Source: CAVZZV01 sp963779845 (lineage in GTDB: Bacteria > Bacteroidota > Bacteroidia > Bacteroidales > GCA-2748055). Taken from it: a stretch of DNA of 64,000 nucleotides. The DNA lies in the NCBI GenBank assembly GCA_963779845.1, contig CAVZZV010000001.1:434001-498000 (forward strand). Direction: 5' to 3'. A program made the position numbers and the translations under genes. The notes below the pieces were generated by a model that saw nothing but the letters and a program-made list of their open reading frames with translations, was not told the DNA's origin and made no database searches. Position 1 is the stretch's first letter, and every line of letters begins with the position of its first letter. This document shows positions 51,935 to 60,697 of the stretch, piece by piece.

Positions 51935-53815
51935 ATGGTGAAGAGACTGTTTTACTATATAATTTTTAATCTTTTATTTCCAATATTGGCCTACCCCCAA
52001 TCGGGAGAGATGCATCCTGAAATTTACGACACTATTCCACGGGACACGCTGGAAACGGGCAAATATTTTAAAAAAATAGAGAATATTTACGACTCAATTG
52101 AGTCCAAGGCAGAACAGCGGAAATGGAGCAGAAGTCTGTTGCATTCGGTAATCGTACCGGAGAATAAAAGGGATTCAGCTAAGAATGACAGAAATTCTGA
52201 AGATCAGTTTGACCGGTACAGGGGGAAAACCATCCGGAATATTAGACTGATCCGTTTAAATCCTTTTGGGACAACCCTTTCAGACACCGGATTCTACCGG
52301 CAGACCTGGCTCAATGATGTGGCCAATACCGTTCATGTAAAGACACGGAAAAAGGTAATTCAAAGGCAACTCCTTATATCGCCAGGAGATCTGGTTAAGC
52401 CACTGGAACTGGCCGACAATGAAAGGTTGATCAGGGATCTTCCTTTTATTGAAGATGTCAGGATCATTATTTCTGAAGTAGAAGGGAACGTTGACCTGGT
52501 CGATGTGACCATTATCACCAAAGATGTTTGGTCCACAGCATTTTATCCAGTATTTAAAGATTTTAATGCAGGTAAACTGGAAATGTGGGACAATAATATT
52601 CTTGGAACAGCCAATGAATTTCAGGATAATATACACTGGGATGGGAATGAACCCAAAAAATGGGGGAATGAAGCTTTTTTTAAAAGCAGGAATATTTTTG
52701 GTACCTTTATCGATGCCCGGTTACATTATCAGGATGTTTTCGATCGGCAATCCATCGGAGCAGACCTTGAGCGAAAATTTTTCACCCCAAATACCAAATA
52801 TGCAGGAGGTTTTAGCCTGTACAAAACGAGCTATCCCCTAAATGTATGGTACTACGACACTTCCGCTACAAAGGAATATTTATCTTTCGAAGGCCTCGAC
52901 TTTTGGCTGGGCAGGGCTTTTCAACTTCATCAGGAAAATCACAGGCAAAACACAAGGAAAAATATTGTTCTTGCTTCAAGAACCTATTGGATCACCTACG
53001 AAGAAAGACCTAAATTTGAAGGCAACGATCTCCTGGAATTTTCCAACCGGTTCCTGTGGCTAAATTACATTGCCTTTTCCTCCCAAAAATTCTATAAAAC
53101 AAATCTGATATATAATTTTGGACGTACGGAGGACATCCCTACCGGATTCCTTGCCAAGTGGACCTTTGGTCAGGAATTTGGGGAATTCCAAAACAGGATA
53201 TATACAGCGGTGGATGCATCGGGAAGTGCTTTTTTTCCGCAGATTGGCTATTTATATGGTTCTGCGGCCATCGGTGGATTTATTGCTCCGGAGAAAAAGT
53301 TTCAACAGGGCGTCCTGCGTACAGAAATTAACTATTTTAGCCATCTTCACGATGCCGGGAGATTTAAATTCCGTCATTTTGCAAATCTCTATTATATCAG
53401 GGGAATTAACCGCTTCACGACGGAAAGGATCAACCTGAATGACCCCACGGGAATCAGCGGATTATACAGGAACGATATTAACGGGAAACAAAAAATAGTG
53501 ATCAATCTTCAATCTGTCAGTTTTTCCCCGTACTATCTGTATGGTTTCCGATTTTCCTTTTTTGCATTTACCGACATTGCCTTTTTGGGCCAGCAAAACT
53601 CGTCCCTGAAAGATTTCAAAGGATACACCTCCCTTGGTTTTGGTATACGGTTTAGAAATGAAAGATTGGTTTTCCCCACCTTCCAGTTGAGATTCAGCTT
53701 CTATCCAAATATTTCAGGTATGGAGTTCAATGATTATCTCCGTTTTTTGGGGGAAGAGAAACTAAATCCCAAGAATTTTTATCCTGGCCCCCCGGCTGAA
53801 ATCCGTTACCGGTAA
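51935..53815 (+). CDS. POTRA/outer-membrane barrel protein (BamA/TamA-like)
   Basis: 626 aa, with a signal peptide (KRLFYYIIFNLLFPILAYPQ). Residues ~95-190 resemble a POTRA domain: GKTIRNIRLIRLNPFGTTLS, VIQRQLLISPGDLVKPLELA, then DNERLIRDLPFIEDVRIIIS. The R-x-L-L/x-x-P-G-D and E-x-x-L-x-x-L-P-F-I-x-x-V core is typical. The remainder alternates hydrophobic beta strands, with many aromatic residues and a final ...PPAEIRYR. It is probably an outer-membrane protein of the Omp85 superfamily with only one or two POTRA domains. The substrate is unknown, and it is shorter than BamA. Confidence 0.75.
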   Translation: MVKRLFYYIIFNLLFPILAYPQSGEMHPEIYDTIPRDTLETGKYFKKIENIYDSIESKAEQRKWSRSLLHSVIVPENKRDSAKNDRNSEDQFDRYRGKTIRNIRLIRLNPFGTTLSDTGFYRQTWLNDVANTVHVKTRKKVIQRQLLISPGDLVKPLELADNERLIRDLPFIEDVRIIISEVEGNVDLVDVTIITKDVWSTAFYPVFKDFNAGKLEMWDNNILGTANEFQDNIHWDGNEPKKWGNEAFFKSRNIFGTFIDARLHYQDVFDRQSIGADLERKFFTPNTKYAGGFSLYKTSYPLNVWYYDTSATKEYLSFEGLDFWLGRAFQLHQENHRQNTRKNIVLASRTYWITYEERPKFEGNDLLEFSNRFLWLNYIAFSSQKFYKTNLIYNFGRTEDIPTGFLAKWTFGQEFGEFQNRIYTAVDASGSAFFPQIGYLYGSAAIGGFIAPEKKFQQGVLRTEINYFSHLHDAGRFKFRHFANLYYIRGINRFTTERINLNDPTGISGLYRNDINGKQKIVINLQSVSFSPYYLYGFRFSFFAFTDIAFLGQQNSSLKDFKGYTSLGFGIRFRNERLVFPTFQLRFSFYPNISGMEFNDYLRFLGEEKLNPKNFYPGPPAEIRYR

Positions 53816-53826
53816 AAATTTTTCCG

Positions 53827-53834
53827 TATATTTG
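53827..53834 (+). promoter_or_regulatory. Promoter -7 element of the peroxiredoxin gene
   Basis: TATATTTG, a perfect TAnnTTTG match 44 bp before the ATG at 53879 and just after the stop of the barrel-protein gene. Confidence 0.5.
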
Positions 53835-53878
53835 CATCTTAATCGCTGTATTGTTAAATAATTAAAATATATCAAATT

Positions 53879-54511
53879 ATGTCAGTATTAGTTGGTAAAA
53901 AAGCTCCCTCATTTAAAACCCTTGCAGTAATTAACGGGAATGATATCGTTGAGGATTTTTCACTGGAACAGTATAAAGAAAAGAAGTATGTCCTATTTTT
54001 TTTCTATCCTGCCGATTTCACCTTTGTTTGCCCTACCGAAATTCTTGCTTTTCAGGAAAAAGCTCAGGAATTTGAAGATCGCAATGTTGCCGTTGTCGGA
54101 TGTTCGGTTGATTCTGAGTCCTCTCACTGGAAATGGCTGCAAACGGAGAAAAAAGAGGGAGGAATTAAAGGGGTAAAGTATCCTTTGGTGGCTGATCAGT
54201 CAAAAACAATTTCAGAAAATTACGATGTTCTCGCCGGTAATTATGAATATGACGAAGAAGGGATGGTAAGCTTTAACGGGATCCCCCAATCCTACCGCGG
54301 ACTTTTTCTAATTGATAAACAGGGCGTTGTGAGGCATCAGGTGGTCAATGACATGCCTTTGGGAAGAAGTGTTGATGAAGCGATTCGTATGATTGATGCA
54401 CTGCAATTTTACGAAGAAAATGGAGAAGTTTGTCCGGCTGACTGGCATAAAGGGGATGCCGGATTGAAGGAAACCCAGGAAGGAATTGTTTCCTATCTTT
54501 CGCAAAAGTAA
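53879..54511 (+). CDS. 2-Cys peroxiredoxin, AhpC/Prx1 type
   Basis: 210 aa. The peroxidatic Cys is in FFYPADFTFVCPTEILAFQE. The resolving Cys is in GEVCPADWHKGDAGLKETQE. Other AhpC/Prx1 elements are present: VVGCSVDSESSHWKW, KYPLVADQSKTISENYDVL and RGLFLIDKQGVVRHQVVNDM. It reduces H2O2 and organic peroxides in the cytoplasm, using thioredoxin or a similar reductant; no AhpF is encoded nearby. It is a single gene with its own -7 element. Confidence 0.95.
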   Translation: MSVLVGKKAPSFKTLAVINGNDIVEDFSLEQYKEKKYVLFFFYPADFTFVCPTEILAFQEKAQEFEDRNVAVVGCSVDSESSHWKWLQTEKKEGGIKGVKYPLVADQSKTISENYDVLAGNYEYDEEGMVSFNGIPQSYRGLFLIDKQGVVRHQVVNDMPLGRSVDEAIRMIDALQFYEENGEVCPADWHKGDAGLKETQEGIVSYLSQK

Positions 54512-54559
54512 TCCTCAACCTCCTGAATTATTTTGTATCTTGGTACAAATTAAAATTGG

Positions 54560-55882
54560 ATGATTTCCCGGTTTTCTTCCTTTCAAAAATCAAATAAATT
54601 ATGGTATCCAAAGGATAGGATTGTCTTTGCTGTTTCGGGAGGTGTTGATTCGTCTGTCATGTTAAACCTTTTTGTGCAGGCAGGGATTGAGGGAATAATC
54701 GCCCATTGTAATTTTAACCTCAGAGAATCTGAATCGGATAAAGATGAAATCTTCGTTAAAAGTCTAGGGGAAAAATATGACATACCGGTCTTAACCACTA
54801 CCTTCAACACGCGGGAATATGCCAAAAATAATGGAATATCCCTTCAGATGGCTGCCCGGGATTTACGCTATGACTGGTTTGAGGAAATAAGGGTGCAAAA
54901 TGGCTGCGATTTCATTGCAACCGCCCACAATAAAAACGACCTTACAGAAACCTTTTTTATTAACCTGGTGAGGGGAAGCGGCATAAGGGGACTTACCGGG
55001 ATAAAAGAAAAATCCGGACGGCTGATCCGGCCCCTTCTCTTTGCAGGAAGGGACGAAATTCTGGAATTTGCCGTACAGAGAGGACTTGAATGGAGGGAAG
55101 ATTCCAGTAATGCAAGTCAAAAATATGCCCGGAATAAAATAAGACATGCGATTGTTCCTTCCTGCCGGGAAATCAATCCCCGTTTTGACGATATTATGAT
55201 AGAAAACATGAAGCGCCTGAGGGCAGTGGAAGATGTTTTTACAGAAATTCTGGAGGAAAAGAAAAAACAATTGCTCATTCGGGACAAGAATTCCATGAGG
55301 ATATCTATTCAGGAAATAGTGGACGGAACCTCATCCGAAACCTGGCTTTATGAAATACTTAAAGATTTCGGGTTTTCCCAGGCCGTGATAAGGGACATTG
55401 GCGGAAACCTCCACTCGAGGTCGGGAAAAATGTTCTATTCCCTCTCCCATCGTTTGATAAAAGACCGAAGTGATCTGATTATAGAACCACTCAGGGAAGA
55501 GCAGAGCCGGAAATATTACATTGAAAACCCTCTCGAAGCGATTGATTATCCTATCCGACTGGATATGAGCATTGAAGAGATTCCCAACGGTTTCCGCATT
55601 CCACCCAGTCCCGATACCGCCTGGCTTGATCTGGATAAACTCATATTCCCTCTGATAATAAGGAAATGGGAAAAAGGAGACTACTTTCAACCTCTTGGAA
55701 TGAAAAACATGAAAAAGCTCTCCGATTTCTTTATCGATAACAAACTCTCCATAAGCCAAAAGGAACAAACCTGGATCCTCACCAGTGAAAAAAATATCGT
55801 ATGGGTGATGGGTTTGAGAATTGATGAACGGTTTAAGATTAGCCCAGAAACAAAACGCTCATTAAGGATCCGAATGGAATAG
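54560..55882 (+). CDS. tilS: tRNA(Ile)-lysidine synthetase
   Basis: 440 aa. The PP-loop is IVFAVSGGVDSSVMLNLFVQ (S-G-G-x-D-S). Further TilS signatures: GISLQMAARDLRYDWFEEI, FIATAHNKNDLTETFFINLV, RGSGIRGLTGIKEKSGRLIR and YARNKIRHAIVP. The C-terminal TilS domain is visible at WEKGDYFQPLGMKNMKKLSD then FFIDNKLS. It makes lysidine at C34 of the minor tRNA-Ile with ATP and lysine. Length fits the family. Confidence 0.97.
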   Translation: MISRFSSFQKSNKLWYPKDRIVFAVSGGVDSSVMLNLFVQAGIEGIIAHCNFNLRESESDKDEIFVKSLGEKYDIPVLTTTFNTREYAKNNGISLQMAARDLRYDWFEEIRVQNGCDFIATAHNKNDLTETFFINLVRGSGIRGLTGIKEKSGRLIRPLLFAGRDEILEFAVQRGLEWREDSSNASQKYARNKIRHAIVPSCREINPRFDDIMIENMKRLRAVEDVFTEILEEKKKQLLIRDKNSMRISIQEIVDGTSSETWLYEILKDFGFSQAVIRDIGGNLHSRSGKMFYSLSHRLIKDRSDLIIEPLREEQSRKYYIENPLEAIDYPIRLDMSIEEIPNGFRIPPSPDTAWLDLDKLIFPLIIRKWEKGDYFQPLGMKNMKKLSDFFIDNKLSISQKEQTWILTSEKNIVWVMGLRIDERFKISPETKRSLRIRME

Positions 55883-55942
55883 TTTTTTACTTTAATTCAA
55901 AATTGTCCCTTGCTTTCCCGGTTATTAAGTCCCAAAAGAATT

Positions 55943-55971
55943 ATTAGCCATTTCAGGTTCGCTATGCTAAT
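55943..55971. terminator. Possible bidirectional hairpin between convergent tilS and radical-SAM genes
   Basis: ATTAGCCAT (55943-55951) can pair with ATGCTAAT (55964-55971) with one bulged C. No long T-run follows on either strand; on the minus strand AATTCTTTT comes close. Confidence 0.35.
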
Positions 55972-56004
55972 AGTAACCAACCACCCTTCAATTGACTATT
56001 TTAC

Positions 56005-56937
56005 CTATTTCAGCTTGTAAAACGCTCCCCTTTCCAATACCACCAACTCAACTTTCTGCTCTGCGGTTAAAACATCAAGATACTTGTTAATCTCATTGGT
56101 ATGAATCCCCAGTATATTGGTCAAATCCGCTATAGTACAGGGGCGGCGGGCGATTGTTTCGAGGATTGCCGTCTCTGGTTCCTTTCGGTAGGACTGGTTT
56201 TTTTTCCTTTGATCCGCGGCAGCAATTATTTCAACCTGTTGGATTTGCCAAAAATCAGCCACTTTTTGCAATTCATCCCTGGTAGCACCTCTCAAATCAG
56301 AAAGAGTACCCGGTCGGTCAAGGGTATTTAGCTGAACGGAATCAGGTTTTATTTGTAGAATGGCTTTTTTAAGAGCCGTAAGTTCAAAAGGATCATTATT
56401 ATAACCAGGCAGGATGAATACCTCAAGCCAGATTTTCCCCTTGAACTCCTTTCGGAAATCAATAATGCCCTGAATGTACTCGGTGATATCCAAATTTTCA
56501 ACAGGACGGTTTATTTTCCTAAAAGTTTCTTCCGTTGCCGCATCGAGAGAAGGAAGTACAAGGTCAGCCTGCAATAAGGATTTCCTGACCTCAGGATCAA
56601 AAAGCAGCGTACCATTTGTCAGCACAGCAACAGGAATATCCGGTTTGGCTTTTTTGATAAACTGAAGGATTTCCCCGATATGCAGATGAAGGGTGGGCTC
56701 GCCATATCCTGAAAATGTAATGTATTCAGGATCTGGATTATTCAGGAAATAATGTTGTAATTCTTTCTCTATTTTGTCGCTCTTGATATACTCTTTACGG
56801 TCAGTGGTCAGTTTAGTGGTTTCCCCAACTTCGCAGTAAACGCAATTGAGAGAGCATACCTTTTTGGGGACGAGATCAACGCCTAATGAAATACCTAATC
56901 TCCGTGAAGGTACCGGGCCAAAAATGTATTTATACAT
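56005..56937 (-). CDS. Radical SAM protein (COG0731-like) with C-terminal winged helix
   Basis: 310 aa. The N-terminus YIFGPVPSRRLGISLGVDLV and the cluster motif KVCSLNCVYCEVGETTKLT (C-x3-C-x2-C) define the COG0731-like branch. Also present are YITFSGYGEPTLHLHIGEIL and AVLTNGTLL. The last ~70 residues (ETAILETIARRPCTIADLTN then ILGIHTNEINKYLDVLTAEQ) look like a winged-helix/HTH. The substrate is unknown. It lies 48 bp downstream of tyrA on the same strand and may be the last gene of the aromatic operon, or an unrelated passenger. Confidence 0.85.
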   Translation of the reverse strand: MYKYIFGPVPSRRLGISLGVDLVPKKVCSLNCVYCEVGETTKLTTDRKEYIKSDKIEKELQHYFLNNPDPEYITFSGYGEPTLHLHIGEILQFIKKAKPDIPVAVLTNGTLLFDPEVRKSLLQADLVLPSLDAATEETFRKINRPVENLDITEYIQGIIDFRKEFKGKIWLEVFILPGYNNDPFELTALKKAILQIKPDSVQLNTLDRPGTLSDLRGATRDELQKVADFWQIQQVEIIAAADQRKKNQSYRKEPETAILETIARRPCTIADLTNILGIHTNEINKYLDVLTAEQKVELVVLERGAFYKLK

Positions 56938-56985
56938 TGTTTCCAGAGTGTCTGATCATCCTAAATTGCCTGAAATTCAAATATA

Positions 56986-57789
56986 TCATGAAGGGTTGGT
57001 TTCTGTCGGTTCGATCAATCCAAGATTGTTCCGCAGCACCGCAAAATAATCCCGTAAGCCTTTCGTGTTGCGGGTTTTTATCATCTCCAGCAAATCCCCG
57101 ATACTCCGGTTGATGTTCTCTACCTGTTCAACAGTAAAGGGGTTCAGGAGAATTTCCGATAATAGAAAATCATCTTCGGAAAGAAGCCCTTTGGCAATTT
57201 CCAGATGTTTTTTGAAGGTTGTTCCGGGCGCATCCTGTCTCTTCATGCAGGAGGCGAAAACCAGGGTCGATGAAAAAGGAATGGACAAAGAATAAGCGAT
57301 GGTTTCATCGTGCTCCCGAAATGAGTAATGATGGATGCGAAGGTTATGGCTGGCATAGAATTTTTCAAAAAAGGCCTTCCCTTCACCGTCCGATTCTTTT
57401 ATGATAATGGCATTTTCATCGGAAAGGTTTTTCACATTGGCAAAAGTTGGCCCAAACATGGGATGGGTGGAAACAAATCTTCGTCCCGACTTTTCGTAGA
57501 ATTTAGACAGGCCGTTTTTCACGGATGTAATATCGGCCAGAATGCAATTTTTTTCCAGAAACGGTACAATTTCTTCAAATACCTTGAGGGTATGTTCCAG
57601 GCTAACAGCGTTGATCAGGATGTCCGGACTGAATTCGAATAATTCTTCCAGATACATGAACTTTCGCGAATTGAAGAAATATTTCAATTTGTTCCGGTCT
57701 GCATCATAAACTCCGACCTCATAATCAAGACAAAGTGATTCTACGAACCAGGAGCCCATGTTTCCGGCTCCGACAATAGCTATTCTCAT
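56986..57789 (-). CDS. tyrA: Prephenate dehydrogenase
   Basis: 267 aa. The NAD-binding start is RIAIVGAGNMGSWFVESLCL. The substrate block is LADITSVKNGLSKFYEKSGR then RFVSTHPMFGPTFANVKNL (H-P-M-F-G-P). NEAR the end, RSIGDLLEMIKTRNTKGLRD fits the helical dimer domain. It oxidatively decarboxylates prephenate to 4-hydroxyphenylpyruvate for tyrosine. There is no fused chorismate mutase domain; that activity is supplied by the DAHP synthase fusion in the same operon. It is last but one on the minus-strand aromatic cluster. Confidence 0.93.
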   Translation of the reverse strand: MRIAIVGAGNMGSWFVESLCLDYEVGVYDADRNKLKYFFNSRKFMYLEELFEFSPDILINAVSLEHTLKVFEEIVPFLEKNCILADITSVKNGLSKFYEKSGRRFVSTHPMFGPTFANVKNLSDENAIIIKESDGEGKAFFEKFYASHNLRIHHYSFREHDETIAYSLSIPFSSTLVFASCMKRQDAPGTTFKKHLEIAKGLLSEDDFLLSEILLNPFTVEQVENINRSIGDLLEMIKTRNTKGLRDYFAVLRNNLGLIEPTETNPS

Positions 57790-57833
57790 TTTATAATCAT
57801 TTTAATGAACAGGTAGTGTGTCTCTGCTACCTT

Positions 57834-58835
57834 TTATCCTCTCTTAGGGTAAATTCCGGAGATTCTTCCTTCCATCATCATCAAGTCTACCAGTGCGATG
57901 GCTGTAATTGCCTCAAGAACAGGAGGAACTCTAACAGCGATGCACTTATCATGTCTTCCATTAATTTTAAGTTCTTCAATATTTTTTGTTTTTATATTCA
58001 ATGTTTGTTGTCCCTTTGAGATGCTGCTGGTTGGTTTGACCACGACTCTGAAAACCAGTTCATTTCCGTTGCTTATTCCTCCCAAAATTCCGCCGGCGTT
58101 ATTCGTTTTGGTTGTCCCATCCATATCCAATAACAGGTCATTATGTTCGCTTCCCTTCATTTTTGCAGCCTTGAAACCAGCACCAAATTCGATTCCTTTA
58201 ATGGCCGGTATTGAAAAAGCCAGATGGCTTATTACCGATTCGACGGAATCAAAAAAGGGTTCTCCAATCCCAAGAGGAATGCCATTTGCCCTGCATTCAA
58301 CAATTCCGCCAATTGAATCATCATCAGTTATTGCCCTTTCGATAGCTGTTTCAATATCAGGCAAGCCCCCGGCTTCAATTAACCGGGCATCTATCCTGAT
58401 ATTATCCATGAGTTTTTTGGCTATAACCCCTGCAGCCACCAGGGCCAGTGTGAGTCTTCCTGAAAAGTGTCCACCGCCACGATAGTCTTCATATCCTCCG
58501 TATTTTTGACCAGCCACGAAATCGGCGTGGCCGGGGCGCGGATGTTCCCGGAGCTTATTGTAGTCGCTCGATCGGGTATTGGAATTTTCAAACTGGATAT
58601 TCAGGGGAGCGCCGGTAGTGGTGTTATTGAAAACACCGCTTAAAAAGCGCGGGATATCGAACTCGATCCTTGGTGTGGTCCCTTTTGCCCCCGCCCTCCT
58701 CCGGGAAAGGTCATGCTCAAAATCTGTTTCAGACAGGGGCAAACCCGGCGGGCAACCATCAACGATAACCCCAACAGAATTTCCATGCGACTCACCATAT
58801 ACCGAGATCCTGAAAATCCTTCCAAATGAATTCAT
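57834..58835 (-). CDS. aroC: Chorismate synthase
   Basis: 333 aa, slightly shorter than usual. FGRIFRISVYGESHGNSVGV holds the conserved G-E-S-H. RRRAGAKGTTPRIEFDIPRF, REHPRPGHADFVAGQKYGGY and EDYRGGGHFSGRLTLALVAA are the FMN/substrate signatures. GGILGGISNGNELVFRVVVK and KGQQTLNIKTKNIEELKING complete it. It makes chorismate from EPSP using reduced FMN. It lies 44 bp upstream of tyrA and 50 bp downstream of aroD. Confidence 0.97.
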   Translation of the reverse strand: MNSFGRIFRISVYGESHGNSVGVIVDGCPPGLPLSETDFEHDLSRRRAGAKGTTPRIEFDIPRFLSGVFNNTTTGAPLNIQFENSNTRSSDYNKLREHPRPGHADFVAGQKYGGYEDYRGGGHFSGRLTLALVAAGVIAKKLMDNIRIDARLIEAGGLPDIETAIERAITDDDSIGGIVECRANGIPLGIGEPFFDSVESVISHLAFSIPAIKGIEFGAGFKAAKMKGSEHNDLLLDMDGTTKTNNAGGILGGISNGNELVFRVVVKPTSSISKGQQTLNIKTKNIEELKINGRHDKCIAVRVPPVLEAITAIALVDLMMMEGRISGIYPKRG

Positions 58836-58885
58836 AATGCATAACTTAATGAAAATATATCTTTGCCTTTAACTTCTCAACCCAA

Positions 58886-59533
58886 TTAATTTTTTTCACG
58901 AACATCTAAAATCCTGTTTATGCTCTCCATTTCCTCTATTGTGAGCTGTCCGGGCGCAGTGGCCTTTCCCTTTTCCCAACTGGCAAAAGTAAATTCTGCC
59001 CCCATGGGAACAGCAGCCACCCGGGTTATCATACCTCCTTCTCCCATGCCCAGGATAACTTTTCTCCCTTTTTCATGATAGAGGCCTAAAAGTGCCGAGT
59101 TATCTTCAGGCCTGTTCACCAGGCAGGCAATCTTTGCCACATTGGCACCAGCCCTGTAACAGGCACCCAAAATTTCTTTTAAATCAGCAACTGGGGGGGT
59201 CAGCTTGAAGTTGTGATATGAAAGAATGAGATCTGTGCCGCTGTTTTTAGTGAGGTTTTTTAATTCCCGGATAAAGGCAGGATTATTTTCTATTTCGCCA
59301 TCAATATAGGTAATTTTGTTTTCACAAACCAGTTTAAAAAGCCGAAGACGTTCGTTATCATCAATTTTCCCCGGGCGAAAGGTAAATATGCTTTTCCGGG
59401 AAGCTAAAACAATCCTTACCAATTGCTCATCGTTGAAATCAGAAAGATCAGCGCGGATTTCAACCATTTCTGCTTTGGAAGCAATTTCCAAAGCTTGTTG
59501 AAAATCAAGGTTTCCCAAACTGGTGCAGATCAT
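58886..59533 (-). CDS. aroD: 3-dehydroquinate dehydratase, type I
   Basis: 215 aa. The type I fold is shown by MVEIRADLSDF, TDLILSYHNFKLTPPVADLK (catalytic His) and GANVAKIACLVNRPEDNSAL (Schiff-base Lys in V-A-K-I-A). GKKV-like RKVILGMGEGGMITRVAAVP and then FASWEKGKATAPGQLTIEEM follow. It dehydrates 3-dehydroquinate to 3-dehydroshikimate. It is somewhat shorter than the ~250-aa enterobacterial enzyme but motif-complete. It lies 24 bp downstream of aroB. Confidence 0.94.
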   Translation of the reverse strand: MICTSLGNLDFQQALEIASKAEMVEIRADLSDFNDEQLVRIVLASRKSIFTFRPGKIDDNERLRLFKLVCENKITYIDGEIENNPAFIRELKNLTKNSGTDLILSYHNFKLTPPVADLKEILGACYRAGANVAKIACLVNRPEDNSALLGLYHEKGRKVILGMGEGGMITRVAAVPMGAEFTFASWEKGKATAPGQLTIEEMESINRILDVREKN

Positions 59534-59557
59534 ACTATTTTAATTTAGGATTGTGGC

Positions 59558-60592
59558 CTAATCATAAACAATTTCCTCTAAAACCGTTTCAATTTCTGAA
59601 ATTGGGATATCGAAAGTAATGGCTTTCCCGATGCTTTCCAATAAAACAAAGCTCATTTTATCGCCTGCCCTTTTTTTGTCCCTTCGCATCACCTCTGCCA
59701 TTGCCTTCGGATCCGTTTCCATTTCAGTGGGCAACCCTGCATTTTCTATGAGCGCCCTCAGTCTGACCTCTATTGAAGAGGGCATTAAACCAAGATTGAC
59801 AGAAAGTTTTGCGGCCATGACCATTCCGATCGCCACCGCTTCCCCATGCGACTTTTGGTAAATCTTTTCGATGGCATGGGCAAAGGTATGTCCAAAATTT
59901 AACAATTTACGCTCTCCCATTTCCCTTTCATCCCTCTCTACAATGACTTTTTTGGTCATTACCGATTCAAAGATCAGGTACTCAAGCACATTCCGCTCCT
60001 TCTGAAGGGCGGGGAGAATGTTATCTTCCAGGTAATCAAATAAATCAGGCCTTTTAATAGCCCCATATTTAATAATTTCCGAAAAACCACCGGTGAAATC
60101 CCTGGATGGAAGAGTTGAAAGCGAAGCGATATCGCAAAACACAAAATCCGGTTGCCTGATCGTCCCGATCATGTTTTTATATCCCTGATAATTAACCCCG
60201 TTCTTACCTCCTATGGCTGCATCTACCTGTCCTAAAAGGGAAGTGGAGACAAAACCAAACCTTACCCCGCGCAAGAAAACTGAAGCGATGAAACCGGTGA
60301 GATCTGTAATTATTCCCCCTCCCACCCCCACGATAAGGGTATTCCTGTCAATGCCAAGTTCGATTAAGCGGCCAATAACTGAAGCTGCATGTTCAATATC
60401 CTTCGCCTTTTCACCTGTGCCGGCATCAATCACCCTAAAAGAGGAGAGTTCGGAACTATAAATTCTCAGGACATTGCTGTCGGCCAGGATAATGGAAGAG
60501 GAAGGATCCATATGATCCTTCAATTCAGTCATTCCCCGGGGAATGACTATTTGACATTCGCCGGAAAGGGTTTTAAGCACTTCGGTTTTCAT
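59558..60592 (-). CDS. aroB: 3-dehydroquinate synthase
   Basis: 344 aa. The NAD-binding block is NTLIVGVGGGIITDLTGFIA, followed by RGVRFGFVSTSLLGQVDAAI then GGKNGVNYQGYKNMIG. Zn ligands are visible: Glu in GFSEIIKYGAIK, His in LLNFGHTFAHAIEK, and the final His in SHGEAVAIGMVM. It cyclises DAHP to 3-dehydroquinate. It lies 105 bp downstream of the DAHP synthase gene; the gap carries a small CGGG/CCCG hairpin but no perfect -7 box. Confidence 0.97.
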   Translation of the reverse strand: MKTEVLKTLSGECQIVIPRGMTELKDHMDPSSSIILADSNVLRIYSSELSSFRVIDAGTGEKAKDIEHAASVIGRLIELGIDRNTLIVGVGGGIITDLTGFIASVFLRGVRFGFVSTSLLGQVDAAIGGKNGVNYQGYKNMIGTIRQPDFVFCDIASLSTLPSRDFTGGFSEIIKYGAIKRPDLFDYLEDNILPALQKERNVLEYLIFESVMTKKVIVERDEREMGERKLLNFGHTFAHAIEKIYQKSHGEAVAIGMVMAAKLSVNLGLMPSSIEVRLRALIENAGLPTEMETDPKAMAEVMRRDKKRAGDKMSFVLLESIGKAITFDIPISEIETVLEEIVYD

Positions 60593-60697
60593 ATATAAAT
60601 TTTAATAGCGACCAGGGGGAAGCTTCGCATACTCTGCAGTGTGTTAACATAGGCAGACAGGCAATTTATCGGGATTCCACCCGGGTAAAAATAGTAA